Assembly (NCBI GenBank): GCA_944368925.1
Contig: CALVXG010000002.1
Coordinates: 1-64,000 of the forward strand
Direction of reading: 5' to 3'
Length of the DNA stretch: 64,000 bases
DNA from: an uncultured Clostridia bacterium
Lineage (GTDB): Bacteria; Bacillota; Clostridia; Christensenellales; Borkfalkiaceae
Position 1 is the stretch's first letter; every line of letters starts with the position of its first letter. The translations under genes and the position numbers were made by a program. This document shows positions 8,635 to 16,622 of the stretch, in pieces. The notes under the pieces were generated by a model that saw only the letters and a program-made list of their open reading frames with translations, was not told the DNA's origin and made no database searches.

Positions 8635-8878
8635 GTCAAAAGGATATCTCACACTCCTTTATAGTGAAGGGGAAAATTTTGTAAATACGACAGAAAGTGT
8701 CGTATTTATGTGGTTTCCTATAATTGCAAAGAAAAAAGTTGTGTGAAATTTTGCGTCAGACCGTCACGTTTTCAAACTATGTGTCCTTGTGATAGTGAGA
8801 GGAAAATTTTTTAAGAAATTTTTACGGAGAGGGTTGTCAAAAGCATATGTCCCACTCCTTTATGGTGAAGAGGCAAAA
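8635..8878 (+). repeat. direct repeats and hairpin upstream of the second HTH/Rep operon
   Basis: The 42-base segment at 8635-8676 recurs at 8836-8878 with few changes (GTCAAAAG.ATAT, then CACTCCTTTAT.GTGAAG). A weaker third copy lies at 8767-8806 (TTCAAACTATGTGTCC, then GATAGTGAGAGGAAAA). Between them AAATACGACA (8683-8692) pairs exactly with 8698-8707. Together they fill the gap 8488-8894 and could be the replication origin or control region of element 2. Confidence 0.6.
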
Positions 8879-8894
8879 CGATCGGGAGGAAATT

Positions 8895-9203
8895 ATGACG
8901 CTTGAACAAATCAAAGAACAATTAAAGACGATACGCCTGTACTATGCAGACAAGGCTGGTTTCGACGCGGCATTTTCTGTCCTTCCGCACAAGGTCATAA
9001 CTCTTGCCGAGGAGTATGCAGAGATCATTAGCAACGCACCGCTGGATCTCTATCTGATCTATTTCTATCTCTACGTCAAGGGTTTGACACAGGAAGCCGC
9101 AGCGGAAGAGATGAATTACAGTTCAGAGTATGTCCGACAGAAAAATAAAAGTCTGTTGTTGTTTCTCCAACAAAAAATCAACGAAAAGGAGGTGCTTGCA
9201 TGA
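8895..9203 (+). CDS. small sigma-70-region-4-like HTH protein
   Basis: About 102 residues from the ATG at 8895, preceded by CGGGAGGAAATT; the frame is open further up but without a ribosome site. The C-terminal half (LTQEAAAEEMNYSSEYVRQK) is a helix-turn-helix of the sigma-70 region 4 type seen in mobile elements. It overlaps the next gene by ATGA. It probably regulates the element 2 genes. Confidence 0.65.
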   Translation: MTLEQIKEQLKTIRLYYADKAGFDAAFSVLPHKVITLAEEYAEIISNAPLDLYLIYFYLYVKGLTQEAAAEEMNYSSEYVRQKNKSLLLFLQQKINEKEVLA

Positions 9204-9379
9204 AAGAAATCAAATTAAAAGAAAATCCGCTCGGGATAAAAATATTTGCCATAGGAGAACCAAGCATAGACAATATGCCTGAGGAGGAGTATAGCTTATT
9301 CGCTTCGTCCCTGGCGTTGCGGATCAATGAATATGTGACAAAATCAAAGAACGACATGGAGGATCAAGATGCCATATAG
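9200..9379 (+). CDS. small hypothetical protein between HTH and Rep
   Basis: 59 residues. The ATG overlaps the stop of the HTH gene, with AAAAGGAGG about seven bases upstream, and its end overlaps the Rep start by 11 bp. Both overlaps and the strong ribosome site argue that it is translated. The protein is acidic in its second half (MPEEEYSLF); no family is recognised. Confidence 0.6.
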   Translation: MKEIKLKENPLGIKIFAIGEPSIDNMPEEEYSLFASSLALRINEYVTKSKNDMEDQDAI

Positions 9380-10370
9380 CAAAGTAAAAGTTTATTCGGA
9401 CGGGAATCACTACATAGGCATCCCTTATGAACCGAATCCGCGGGCAAAAAAACGTCGCCCGCGCAAGGAGGAAATCATCAACGTAAAAGAACCAACCGAA
9501 CAGGAAACGCAAGGTGTTTCCGATACGGAAAATCCTGTGCTTTCGACGCAAAATCAGGATGACGTATGCGAAAAAAGCGCGCCGCCTGCCGTCAGGCAGA
9601 TGACGCGTAAAGAACTGTTCGATGAATTGTATCTGAAAAGTTTAACGCTGAAAAAGCAGGAACAAAAGCCGTTTGTGGTAAAGGAAATGCTGCCCTATTT
9701 CAGGGACGGCATTTCTTGCCGTGTGTTCGTAGAAGAAAACTTTGCTCGTAAGCACCGCAACATGATCTGCCGCAGGACAAGGCTTTGGAGAAAGATCAAT
9801 CACCAGCGTTTCAATTATTTTGTCACTTTCACCTATTCGGATGAACTCCACGACGAGGAAAGTTTTGTAAAGAAACTCATGCGCTGTATCCAGCATTTCA
9901 GCTCGCGCAAAGGCTGGCTATATATTGGGGCATGGGAACGCGGCGGAGATACGAACCGACTGCATTTTCACGGGATCTTCTATATCCCCGACGGCGCATT
10001 GCCGGGCGAGATAGAAACGCTGCGCGACTATGATACGAGGGCAAAGAAAATGCGTACCATTCAGCAAAATACCTTCTTTGCAAAAAAATTCGGACGGAAT
10101 GAATTCCGTCCTGTTTGTCATGCCTCAGAACTTCCCGAAATGGTACAATATCTGGTGAAGTATATCGAAAAATCGGGAGGAAAACTCATTTATTCGAGAG
10201 GGCTTTATCAGTATTTTGTAACGGATATCATGGACGATGACGTCGTATGCCCGTATGGATTGGAGGACAGAAAGCTCCTGCTCTTTGACAGCTTCGGATG
10301 CTGGATCGACGGAGAGTACATCGGGCAGACGAGCCCGGAAGTGATCGCACGTCTCCCGAAAGTAACATAG
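9369..10370 (+). CDS. HUH-type replication initiator (Rep), element 2
   Basis: 333 residues, start ATG overlapping the previous gene with GGAGG just upstream. It has the same core as the first Rep: YFVTFTYSDE, NRLHFHGIFYIP with HxH, and YLVKYIEKSGG with the motif 3 tyrosine. Ends of both proteins also match (GQTSPEVIARLPKV against GRVSPDVIEKMPKV). The N-terminal 100 residues are longer and rich in E, Q and P, unlike the first Rep. No recombinase follows, so element 2 seems to have lost its integration gene or to have relied on that of element 1. A long hairpin lies 130 bp downstream. Confidence 0.8.
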   Translation: MPYSKVKVYSDGNHYIGIPYEPNPRAKKRRPRKEEIINVKEPTEQETQGVSDTENPVLSTQNQDDVCEKSAPPAVRQMTRKELFDELYLKSLTLKKQEQKPFVVKEMLPYFRDGISCRVFVEENFARKHRNMICRRTRLWRKINHQRFNYFVTFTYSDELHDEESFVKKLMRCIQHFSSRKGWLYIGAWERGGDTNRLHFHGIFYIPDGALPGEIETLRDYDTRAKKMRTIQQNTFFAKKFGRNEFRPVCHASELPEMVQYLVKYIEKSGGKLIYSRGLYQYFVTDIMDDDVVCPYGLEDRKLLLFDSFGCWIDGEYIGQTSPEVIARLPKVT

Positions 10371-10499
10371 AAAGGCACAACAAAGGCAAGGAAGAAAGCG
10401 ATGCGCGGCGGGAAAAGCGGAAGCCGATCCCAAGCGGGTCAGCGGGACGGCTCCGCGGCCGCCGCGCTTTCTCGTTTGCCTGTTGGTCTGTTTGTTCGG

Positions 10500-10606
10500 G
10501 GCGTGCGCTTGGCTTCGGCGCCCGCGAGCGCAGCGAGCGGGTGACGGCGCGGCGACAGCCGCACCGTCAGCTCCGCCGCCGACTTGTATAAAGCCAAGCG
10601 CACGCC
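10500..10606. repeat. 16-bp perfect inverted repeat with 75-nt loop (element 2 hairpin)
   Basis: GGCGTGCGCTTGGCTT at 10500-10515 is the exact reverse complement of 10591-10606. The loop is very GC-rich and itself structured (GCCCGCGAGCGCAGCGAGCGGG). It shares its first bases with the 3906-3963 hairpin. It could be a nick site, a single-strand origin or an element end. Confidence 0.7.
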
Positions 10607-10929
10607 TTACTGCCATTTTTTAAATTTTGGAGGAAAAATAAAAAATGAAATACATGGATTGGTTAAACGAATGACTAAAAAATTATGTGCTGCCTTCTGT
10701 GAAAATACGAACAAAAGAATATCAATTTGGATTGTGTCGTGGAAAATAATCCCATTACAAGAAAGTATTTTAATTGTATCAAATGCGGAGGCTGCTGCTC
10801 TTCTTAATGATTTCTTTAAGTTACATGTTTGATGTTTTTCTTTAAATAAAGAAATATAGAAACTGGGTATATTTTAGTGTCGATAAAAGCAAAAGTTCGG
10901 AGTTGGGTATAGGATTAGGGTAATATGGT
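10607..10929. other. gene-free AT-rich gap
   Basis: Short frames occur but none has a convincing ribosome site or recognisable product. I see no repeat or terminator. The base composition drops sharply from the GC-rich hairpin before it, which marks a junction between element 2 and the carbohydrate locus. Confidence 0.5.
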
Positions 10930-11736
10930 TTAAGTTTTATTGATATTTTTATCCCTGTATTTTTTTGGAGTTATAGATGTCATTTTTTTGAAAAGCGTAG
11001 TAAAATAAGAAACTTGCTCAAACCCACAATATACGGAAATAAGCGAGATCGGAAGAGATGAGGTGCTCAATAAATCTTTTGCCATTGCAATACGTTTCTC
11101 GAGTATATATGTTTTGGGCGGTAAATTCTTTTTTTGCTTAAAAAGGATGCGGAAATGGTCCGGACAGTATCCCGTATCATAGGCAAGTTTATTCAGGTCA
11201 ATATCGGAAGTATAATTTTCATCAATATAAGAAATTGCAAAGTCGATAGCATCTCTTTTTTCGGGGGAAGCAACTTTTGTTCTCCTTATTTCAATGAGCA
11301 TTTGTGTCAGAAGGCTTTCGATTGCCAACGTATATTTATAGTTCTTTTTTTTATATTCTTCAATGATCTTCTGTACATAGTAGTAAATGAAATGGTTTAT
11401 ATCGAGTATATTTTCCGTGTCTATAATAAGATCGTCTTCCGACAGGTCAAAACCAATTGCTACAATAGACGCATCCTGGTTATGGACTTCATTGTGCAAG
11501 GTATGAGGCGGTATAAAGGTGAATGAATGTGAAGAGAATTTGTGAGATGGTAAGTTGGATAGATTCTCGTTATAAAATTTTTGATAGTTTCCTTGAATCG
11601 CAGTCTTTGAGTAAGCGGAATAGAATGCACCGCTTGCCTGAATATAATAAACGAATTCGTAACAATTGTGCCCATGGGGAATAATGATCCGATCCTTTTT
11701 GTAGTTATTAATGATTAAAAATTTGAATTGAACCAT
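10930..11736 (-). CDS. AraC-family transcriptional regulator
   Basis: About 268 residues from the ATG at 11736, which has GGGGGA four bases upstream; in-frame ATG (11748) and TTG (11751) lie before it without a ribosome site. The N-terminal part (IIPHGHNCYEFVYYIQ) is a cupin-type sugar-binding domain. The C-terminal 100 residues hold two helix-turn-helix units (DIDLNKLAYDTGYCPDHFRI and ISLISVYCGFEQVSYFTTLF) ending in TPKKYR, the AraC signature. It is divergent from the importer operon, with 184 bp between the two start codons, and very likely controls it in response to the imported sugar. Confidence 0.9.
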   Translation of the reverse strand: MVQFKFLIINNYKKDRIIIPHGHNCYEFVYYIQASGAFYSAYSKTAIQGNYQKFYNENLSNLPSHKFSSHSFTFIPPHTLHNEVHNQDASIVAIGFDLSEDDLIIDTENILDINHFIYYYVQKIIEEYKKKNYKYTLAIESLLTQMLIEIRRTKVASPEKRDAIDFAISYIDENYTSDIDLNKLAYDTGYCPDHFRILFKQKKNLPPKTYILEKRIAMAKDLLSTSSLPISLISVYCGFEQVSYFTTLFKKMTSITPKKYRDKNINKT

Positions 11737-11859
11737 GGATTCCCCCATCAATAAAAAGAAATATAATTGACAAATTCAATTATAAATTAGAGTGTCTTTT
11801 TTGTCAATATTAAAGTGAATAATCTCGGAAAAATGAAATTTTCTTAACGGTTTTATGGA

Positions 11860-11888
11860 TTGAAATAGCCCTCATTATATTGTATAAT
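11860..11888 (+). promoter_or_regulatory. promoter of the carbohydrate operon
   Basis: TTGAAA (11860-11865), 17 bases, TATAAT (11883-11888). It lies between the divergent AraC gene and the first permease, 33 bases before the start codon. The AraC operator should lie between 11760 and 11859, which is AT-rich and contains TTGACA-like and TTGTCAA segments facing each other. Confidence 0.75.
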
Positions 11889-11920
11889 AATTGTGAAATT
11901 TGAATAAGGAGGAGGGGCTC

Positions 11921-12871
11921 TTGACCGATTTTGTAGAAAAAACAACCAGAAAACGTAAAAAATGGACAAGGAACGATAAACAAGTTTATTTTATGGCGAT
12001 GTGTGGCGTTGCTTTCCTGTGCGTTTTTGCATATTTGCCAATGGTAGGCACTTTACTCGCTTTTAAGGAAGGGGACAGGGCAATTGATATTTATCAGGTT
12101 TTACTTACCGGGAAATGGTGCGGATTTGATAATTTTGCAAACCTTTTGACGGATCGCAAACTGACAGACATCGTTATAAATACGCTGGGTTTAAATTTGT
12201 TATTGCTGGTCTTTAATTTCCCCGCTCCCATCATCTTCGCTTTGTTGATTAACGAGGTAACGCACCTGCGATACAAAAAGGGTATTCAAACAGTTTCAAT
12301 GTTTCCTCATTTTATTTCTTGGACCATTTTCGGGGCAATTATCGTGGCCTTAACGGATATGACGACAGGTATTTTTAATCCGATTTTGGAGGCTATCGGT
12401 CTTTGTTCGCAGGAAAATCCGATCAATTTGGGGGAGGCGCAATATTTTTGGGTGGAAATGATTATTGCTTCCATTGTTAAAGGTGTCGGATGGGGCTCAA
12501 TTGTGTATATGGCTGCAATCGCGGGAATTAGCCCCGAATTATATGAAGCAGCGCAAATTGACGGTGCAAACAGGTTTCAAAGGGCCGTAAAAATAACAAT
12601 ACCTATGATTGCACCTACGATTACAGTATTTCTTTTATTGCAAATATCGAAATTGCTTGGAAATTCTTATGAACAATTTTACTCCATGCAAAACGCGATA
12701 AACTTGGAAAGAAGCGAAGTATTAGCAACTTATATTTATAGAAAAGGATTCACACAGAGAAGATATTCTTACGCCGCTGCACTTGGATTGTGCGAATCGA
12801 TCATATCTGTTTTGTTGTTATTATTCAGCAATATTTTAAGTAAAAAATTTACTGGCAGGGGGGTGTTTTGA
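11921..12871 (+). CDS. sugar ABC transporter permease, LplB type
   Basis: 316 residues from the TTG at 11921, eight bases after AAGGAGG; an earlier TTG at 11900 precedes the ribosome site. Six hydrophobic segments are visible, with the EAA loop YEAAQIDGANRFQRAVKITIP near 210-230 (in two parts), which contacts the ATPase. The N-terminal 30 residues are basic and cytoplasmic. With the next gene it forms the membrane pore for a mono- or oligosaccharide importer of the LplB/YtcP group. The stop overlaps the next start as TGATG. Confidence 0.9.
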   Translation: MTDFVEKTTRKRKKWTRNDKQVYFMAMCGVAFLCVFAYLPMVGTLLAFKEGDRAIDIYQVLLTGKWCGFDNFANLLTDRKLTDIVINTLGLNLLLLVFNFPAPIIFALLINEVTHLRYKKGIQTVSMFPHFISWTIFGAIIVALTDMTTGIFNPILEAIGLCSQENPINLGEAQYFWVEMIIASIVKGVGWGSIVYMAAIAGISPELYEAAQIDGANRFQRAVKITIPMIAPTITVFLLLQISKLLGNSYEQFYSMQNAINLERSEVLATYIYRKGFTQRRYSYAAALGLCESIISVLLLLFSNILSKKFTGRGVF

Positions 12872-13779
12872 TGAAAAATAGCGCCTTTCTCTCGGGGTTC
12901 GCATTAAATAAGAAAACATTGCGTCACTTCAACTGGTTTGACATAATAAACTATATCTTTTTAGCGGTTTTGGCATTTATAACGTTATATCCGTTTTGGT
13001 TTGTTTTAATAGGTTCTTTCAGTCAAGGCGAGGATTATTCTGGTGGCGGCGTATGGGTTTGGCCAAGGATCTGGAGCTCCGCAAGTTATATCGTGGTTTT
13101 GAAAGACAGCCGTTTTTGGATCGCTTTGCGTAATACGGTAGTAAGAACAATATTGGCAACGGTTTTGTCGGTGGGTTTTACTTCAATGGTCGCATATGCA
13201 ATGTCTCGCCCGAATTTGAAGCACAAGCCGTTTTTTCAATGGGTAAACTTGTTTACAATGTTTTTCAGCGGCGGATTGGTGCCATATTATTTGGTAATTG
13301 TCGCGATCGGACTGTATGATACTTTTTGGGTTTATATTTTACCCAGTATTTATTCGGTCTACAATATGATTGTATTGTCGAGCTTTTTTCGCTCGATCCC
13401 TGAAAGTATAAGGGAGTCAGCGGTACTGGACGGGGCAGGGGATTTCCGTATCTGGTTACAAATGTATATGCCATTGTCCAAACCGGCTTTGGCAACAATT
13501 GCGCTATGGGTTGCCGTAGGACATTGGAACAGTTATATGGCGACTATGTTATATACGCGCGATGCAAATCTCACGACTTTGCAGTATTTCCTGATGAGAT
13601 TGATCAAGGAAGCAAATGTCAGTTATGAAGGCATTACCTGGGAGATCCGTAACGACGTTACACCGCAAACGATTTCTTATGCGGCAATTGTCGTTGCAAC
13701 GATTCCCATTCTCATGGTGTATCCGTTTTTGCAGAGATTCTTTACAAAGGGAATCATGATCGGTTCATTGAAAGGATAA
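12871..13779 (+). CDS. sugar ABC transporter permease, YtcP/LplC type
   Basis: 302 residues, ATG in TGATG overlap with the first permease and GGGGGG upstream. FLAVLAFITLYPFWFVLIGS is the first membrane segment, the EAA loop is IRESAVLDGAGDF, and the end MIGSLKG is typical of this family. It is the second half of the membrane pore. No ATP-binding subunit is encoded in the operon, so a shared ATPase from elsewhere must drive the importer, as known for MsiK-type systems. Confidence 0.9.
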   Translation: MKNSAFLSGFALNKKTLRHFNWFDIINYIFLAVLAFITLYPFWFVLIGSFSQGEDYSGGGVWVWPRIWSSASYIVVLKDSRFWIALRNTVVRTILATVLSVGFTSMVAYAMSRPNLKHKPFFQWVNLFTMFFSGGLVPYYLVIVAIGLYDTFWVYILPSIYSVYNMIVLSSFFRSIPESIRESAVLDGAGDFRIWLQMYMPLSKPALATIALWVAVGHWNSYMATMLYTRDANLTTLQYFLMRLIKEANVSYEGITWEIRNDVTPQTISYAAIVVATIPILMVYPFLQRFFTKGIMIGSLKG

Positions 13780-13790
13780 AAGGAGGTTCA

Positions 13791-15674
13791 ATGGTGAAAA
13801 GAGCGATAGCGTTATTGTTCAGTGTATGTTTGCTTTTGGCGGCTACCGGGTGTGTAGGCGGCGGTGGGCCGGGATACGACGACTTGGTGTATCCGGATTT
13901 CCCTCTGGCGAATGCGGATTCTGAAAGCTGGGAACAGTGGGACAGGGATGAAGGGCAGATTGAGATCGATTGGTTTGTCAATTATTCTACTTTTACTTGG
14001 GCAGGTGCGGACAATTCGTCTGTTTCACAGGCTATATTAGATAAAACGGGTATTAAGATCAACTTTATTGTGCCGGTTACCGATGACGGACAAATGTTGA
14101 ATACCCTGATCTCTGGGCAAAACATGCCGGATATTATAACGTTGAACCGCAATTCTTCGGAAAGGATCTTGCTTGCGGAACAAGGGGAGATCTATGCGAT
14201 CAACGGACTTTCCGAGCGTTGGGCGCCTCGTTTGATGGGTCGGATCGATGAGGATATCGTGGAATATTATAAAAGTTCAAACGGGTTGCTTTATGGCCTG
14301 CCCAATCAATATACTACGGAAAAAGATTTACAGGCTTATGAAGAAATGGACGGAACTCTTCTTTCCAACGGAGCAATTGTTGTGCGCGAAGATTGGTTGA
14401 ACGATTATATCGATTATAAAAAGGCACAGGATCCGAATTGGAATGATGTGCAGGCTACGTCGCCTTCAGGCTTTATAGAGATGTGCAAATGGGTCAAGCA
14501 GAATAAAGGGATAACCAATTCCGAACCGACGGTACTGCTTTCGCAATTTGACAGGAATATAGACTATGGTAGCCGTGCGATCCAGCATCTGATTGAATAT
14601 TTTAATGTGGCTCCGGAGGATAAGAACGGAGACTTTACATATCAGTACGAGCAGGAAGAGTTTAAGGAAATGTTGCTGTTCTTGAACGAACTGTATCGTG
14701 AGCACTGCATCATCAGCGGTAATCTTTCCGCTACAGCCACGCAGATCCGGCAGAATATCCAGAACGGTATTCCGTTTGCATGTATACTCTCCCCGCAGGA
14801 TTTTGCCGGATATTTCAAGACCGCCGCACTGAACGGTTATAATTATGTTCCGATCGTCCTGACAAATTCGTCCGGTGCCGTGCCGCAACTTCGCAATCTG
14901 TCCTCTTGGGGATTGCGATACACGATGGTGACAAAAGATTGCGAACGTCCGGACAGAGTTATTAAATTGCTCGACTTTTTGCAATCGGAAGAAGGACAAG
15001 CTCTCATCTATTGGGGCGTCGAAGGAGAAAGCTATGAGCAAACGATTGAACCGGGGACCACGCAAATGGGTATTTCTTTCAGCGGCGTCGAGAAGGAAAT
15101 AACCTATCCTTACGGGCAGATGGAATTTACCGAGGAGGCTTGGAACAAAATTCAGTCGAATACTGCATCGGAATACGGATTTCTGCGAGGCATGATCCTC
15201 TTATATAACCCTATGTATCCGAGATTGACTTCGGCCAAAGGAAATGAATTGAATTACTATTGGAATTATGTCGAGTATAATTGTAAGGCTGCATTGACAC
15301 CATATACTTTCAGCTATAAACCGCTCACTGTTCAGTTGGATCCGTTGGCGGACAATTATATTGAGATGGTTAATTTGGAAACGGATTTAAAAGATTTGTG
15401 GTTTGAATACATACCGATGATCATAAGTGCATCGACAAGGGAACAGGCGGAGTCACTGTACGAATTGACATTGGGTACGGCGAGAGATTATGGTTGTGAA
15501 GATTTGCGTATCGAACAAAATAAATCTTTCCAAGCCTTAAAGGAAAGTATGGGGATAGAATATGCATATCCTCCGAACGATCCGAACTCCGGTTATAGCG
15601 ATCTGACCGTATCGGGTATTCGCGGCGATACCTCCTATAATTTAGATATACCGAGCAACGTAACGATTCAATAA
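13791..15674 (+). CDS. extracellular solute-binding lipoprotein of the ABC importer
   Basis: 627 residues. The N-terminus is a lipoprotein signal peptide ending LLLAATGC, with C21 or close by as the lipidated cysteine, followed by a glycine spacer. The size and placement match the large family 1 binding proteins of LplA/YtcQ type, which bring oligosaccharides to LplB/YtcP permeases. Segments such as DIITLNRNSS and LNDYIDYKKAQDPNW fit the family's fold. AAAGGAGG precedes the ATG, 11 bp after the second permease. The ligand cannot be read from sequence. Confidence 0.88.
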   Translation: MVKRAIALLFSVCLLLAATGCVGGGGPGYDDLVYPDFPLANADSESWEQWDRDEGQIEIDWFVNYSTFTWAGADNSSVSQAILDKTGIKINFIVPVTDDGQMLNTLISGQNMPDIITLNRNSSERILLAEQGEIYAINGLSERWAPRLMGRIDEDIVEYYKSSNGLLYGLPNQYTTEKDLQAYEEMDGTLLSNGAIVVREDWLNDYIDYKKAQDPNWNDVQATSPSGFIEMCKWVKQNKGITNSEPTVLLSQFDRNIDYGSRAIQHLIEYFNVAPEDKNGDFTYQYEQEEFKEMLLFLNELYREHCIISGNLSATATQIRQNIQNGIPFACILSPQDFAGYFKTAALNGYNYVPIVLTNSSGAVPQLRNLSSWGLRYTMVTKDCERPDRVIKLLDFLQSEEGQALIYWGVEGESYEQTIEPGTTQMGISFSGVEKEITYPYGQMEFTEEAWNKIQSNTASEYGFLRGMILLYNPMYPRLTSAKGNELNYYWNYVEYNCKAALTPYTFSYKPLTVQLDPLADNYIEMVNLETDLKDLWFEYIPMIISASTREQAESLYELTLGTARDYGCEDLRIEQNKSFQALKESMGIEYAYPPNDPNSGYSDLTVSGIRGDTSYNLDIPSNVTIQ

Positions 15675-15693
15675 AGCATTTAGGGAGGAGATT

Positions 15694-16599
15694 GTGAAAA
15701 GAATCATCTTGGATACTGATATCGGCGACGATATTGATGACGCATTTGCTCTGGTCATGCTTTTGCATCAGAAGGCAGAGGTTCGGATAGAGGGTATAAC
15801 AACTGTCTATCGGAACAGTAAGCAAAGGGCAAAGATCGCCAGGGCTTTGCTGAGTGCGTCGGGGAATACGGATATCAAAGTTTACCCCGGTGAGGACACT
15901 CCGAGAAAGCAAAAAATCTATATAGCACCGTTCGAAACGATCGCTCCGGATGGCAAGGTCAATATTCCTCATTATGATGAAGATATGAGCGCGCAGGAAG
16001 TCGGAAACATTACAGCGACAGAGTTTATCTTACAGACATTGAGGAAATATCCGAATGAAGTTACGCTTGTTGCAATCGGTCCGTTGACAAACCTTGCGAA
16101 GGCTTTCGAGAGTGATCCGCAAACGTTTTCCCTTGCAAAAGAAATTTTGTTCATGGGCGGACAGTTCCAAGGCAATTATGCTGAATGGAATATAAAGTGC
16201 GATCCCGAATCGGCGGATATTGTCTTTCATAGCGGCGTGCCGATCAAGATGGTAACGCTTGAAATAACGCAGCGTTGCGCATTTAGTGAGGACGATATAA
16301 AGGCAGTTGAAATGCTTGATACGAAGGAGGCTCCGCTGTTGCGCAGGATGCTCAAAAAATGGTTGCAGGTTAACGCTTCCCGACGGCCGCCGATCATGTA
16401 CGATCCGTTGACGGTAAGCGAGCTGACATGTTCGTTTTGCAGTTTTGAAGATGTTCCGGTTCACCTTTCTCTTTGCGGCGCAACGCGCGGAATGCTTTGT
16501 TGCGGGAGAAAGGAACCGGGAGCGGTTGAAATGTCTGTCAGTGTGGATGTTCGGGCGCGGGAATTTTTGGATCATTTTTTTCAAACAATTCGTAGTTAA
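15694..16599 (+). CDS. inosine/uridine-preferring-type nucleoside hydrolase
   Basis: 301 residues, GTG start after AGGGAGGAG. The N-terminal LDTDIGDDIDDAFAL is the aspartate cluster that binds calcium in IunH-type hydrolases; VAIGPLTNLAKA and FMGGQF are further family motifs. The enzyme cleaves an N-glycosidic bond, releasing ribose. Within this operon it may act on nucleosides or on another ribosyl compound; the ribokinase at the operon end would use the ribose. There is no signal peptide, so it acts in the cytoplasm. Confidence 0.88.
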   Translation: MKRIILDTDIGDDIDDAFALVMLLHQKAEVRIEGITTVYRNSKQRAKIARALLSASGNTDIKVYPGEDTPRKQKIYIAPFETIAPDGKVNIPHYDEDMSAQEVGNITATEFILQTLRKYPNEVTLVAIGPLTNLAKAFESDPQTFSLAKEILFMGGQFQGNYAEWNIKCDPESADIVFHSGVPIKMVTLEITQRCAFSEDDIKAVEMLDTKEAPLLRRMLKKWLQVNASRRPPIMYDPLTVSELTCSFCSFEDVPVHLSLCGATRGMLCCGRKEPGAVEMSVSVDVRAREFLDHFFQTIRS

Positions 16600-16622
16600 T
16601 TTGTAATAAGGAGAAAAGTGCA

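Noticed and set aside
10584-10832. 82-residue frame after the second hairpin
   Set aside because: Starts inside the inverted repeat, no ribosome site, no recognisable product.
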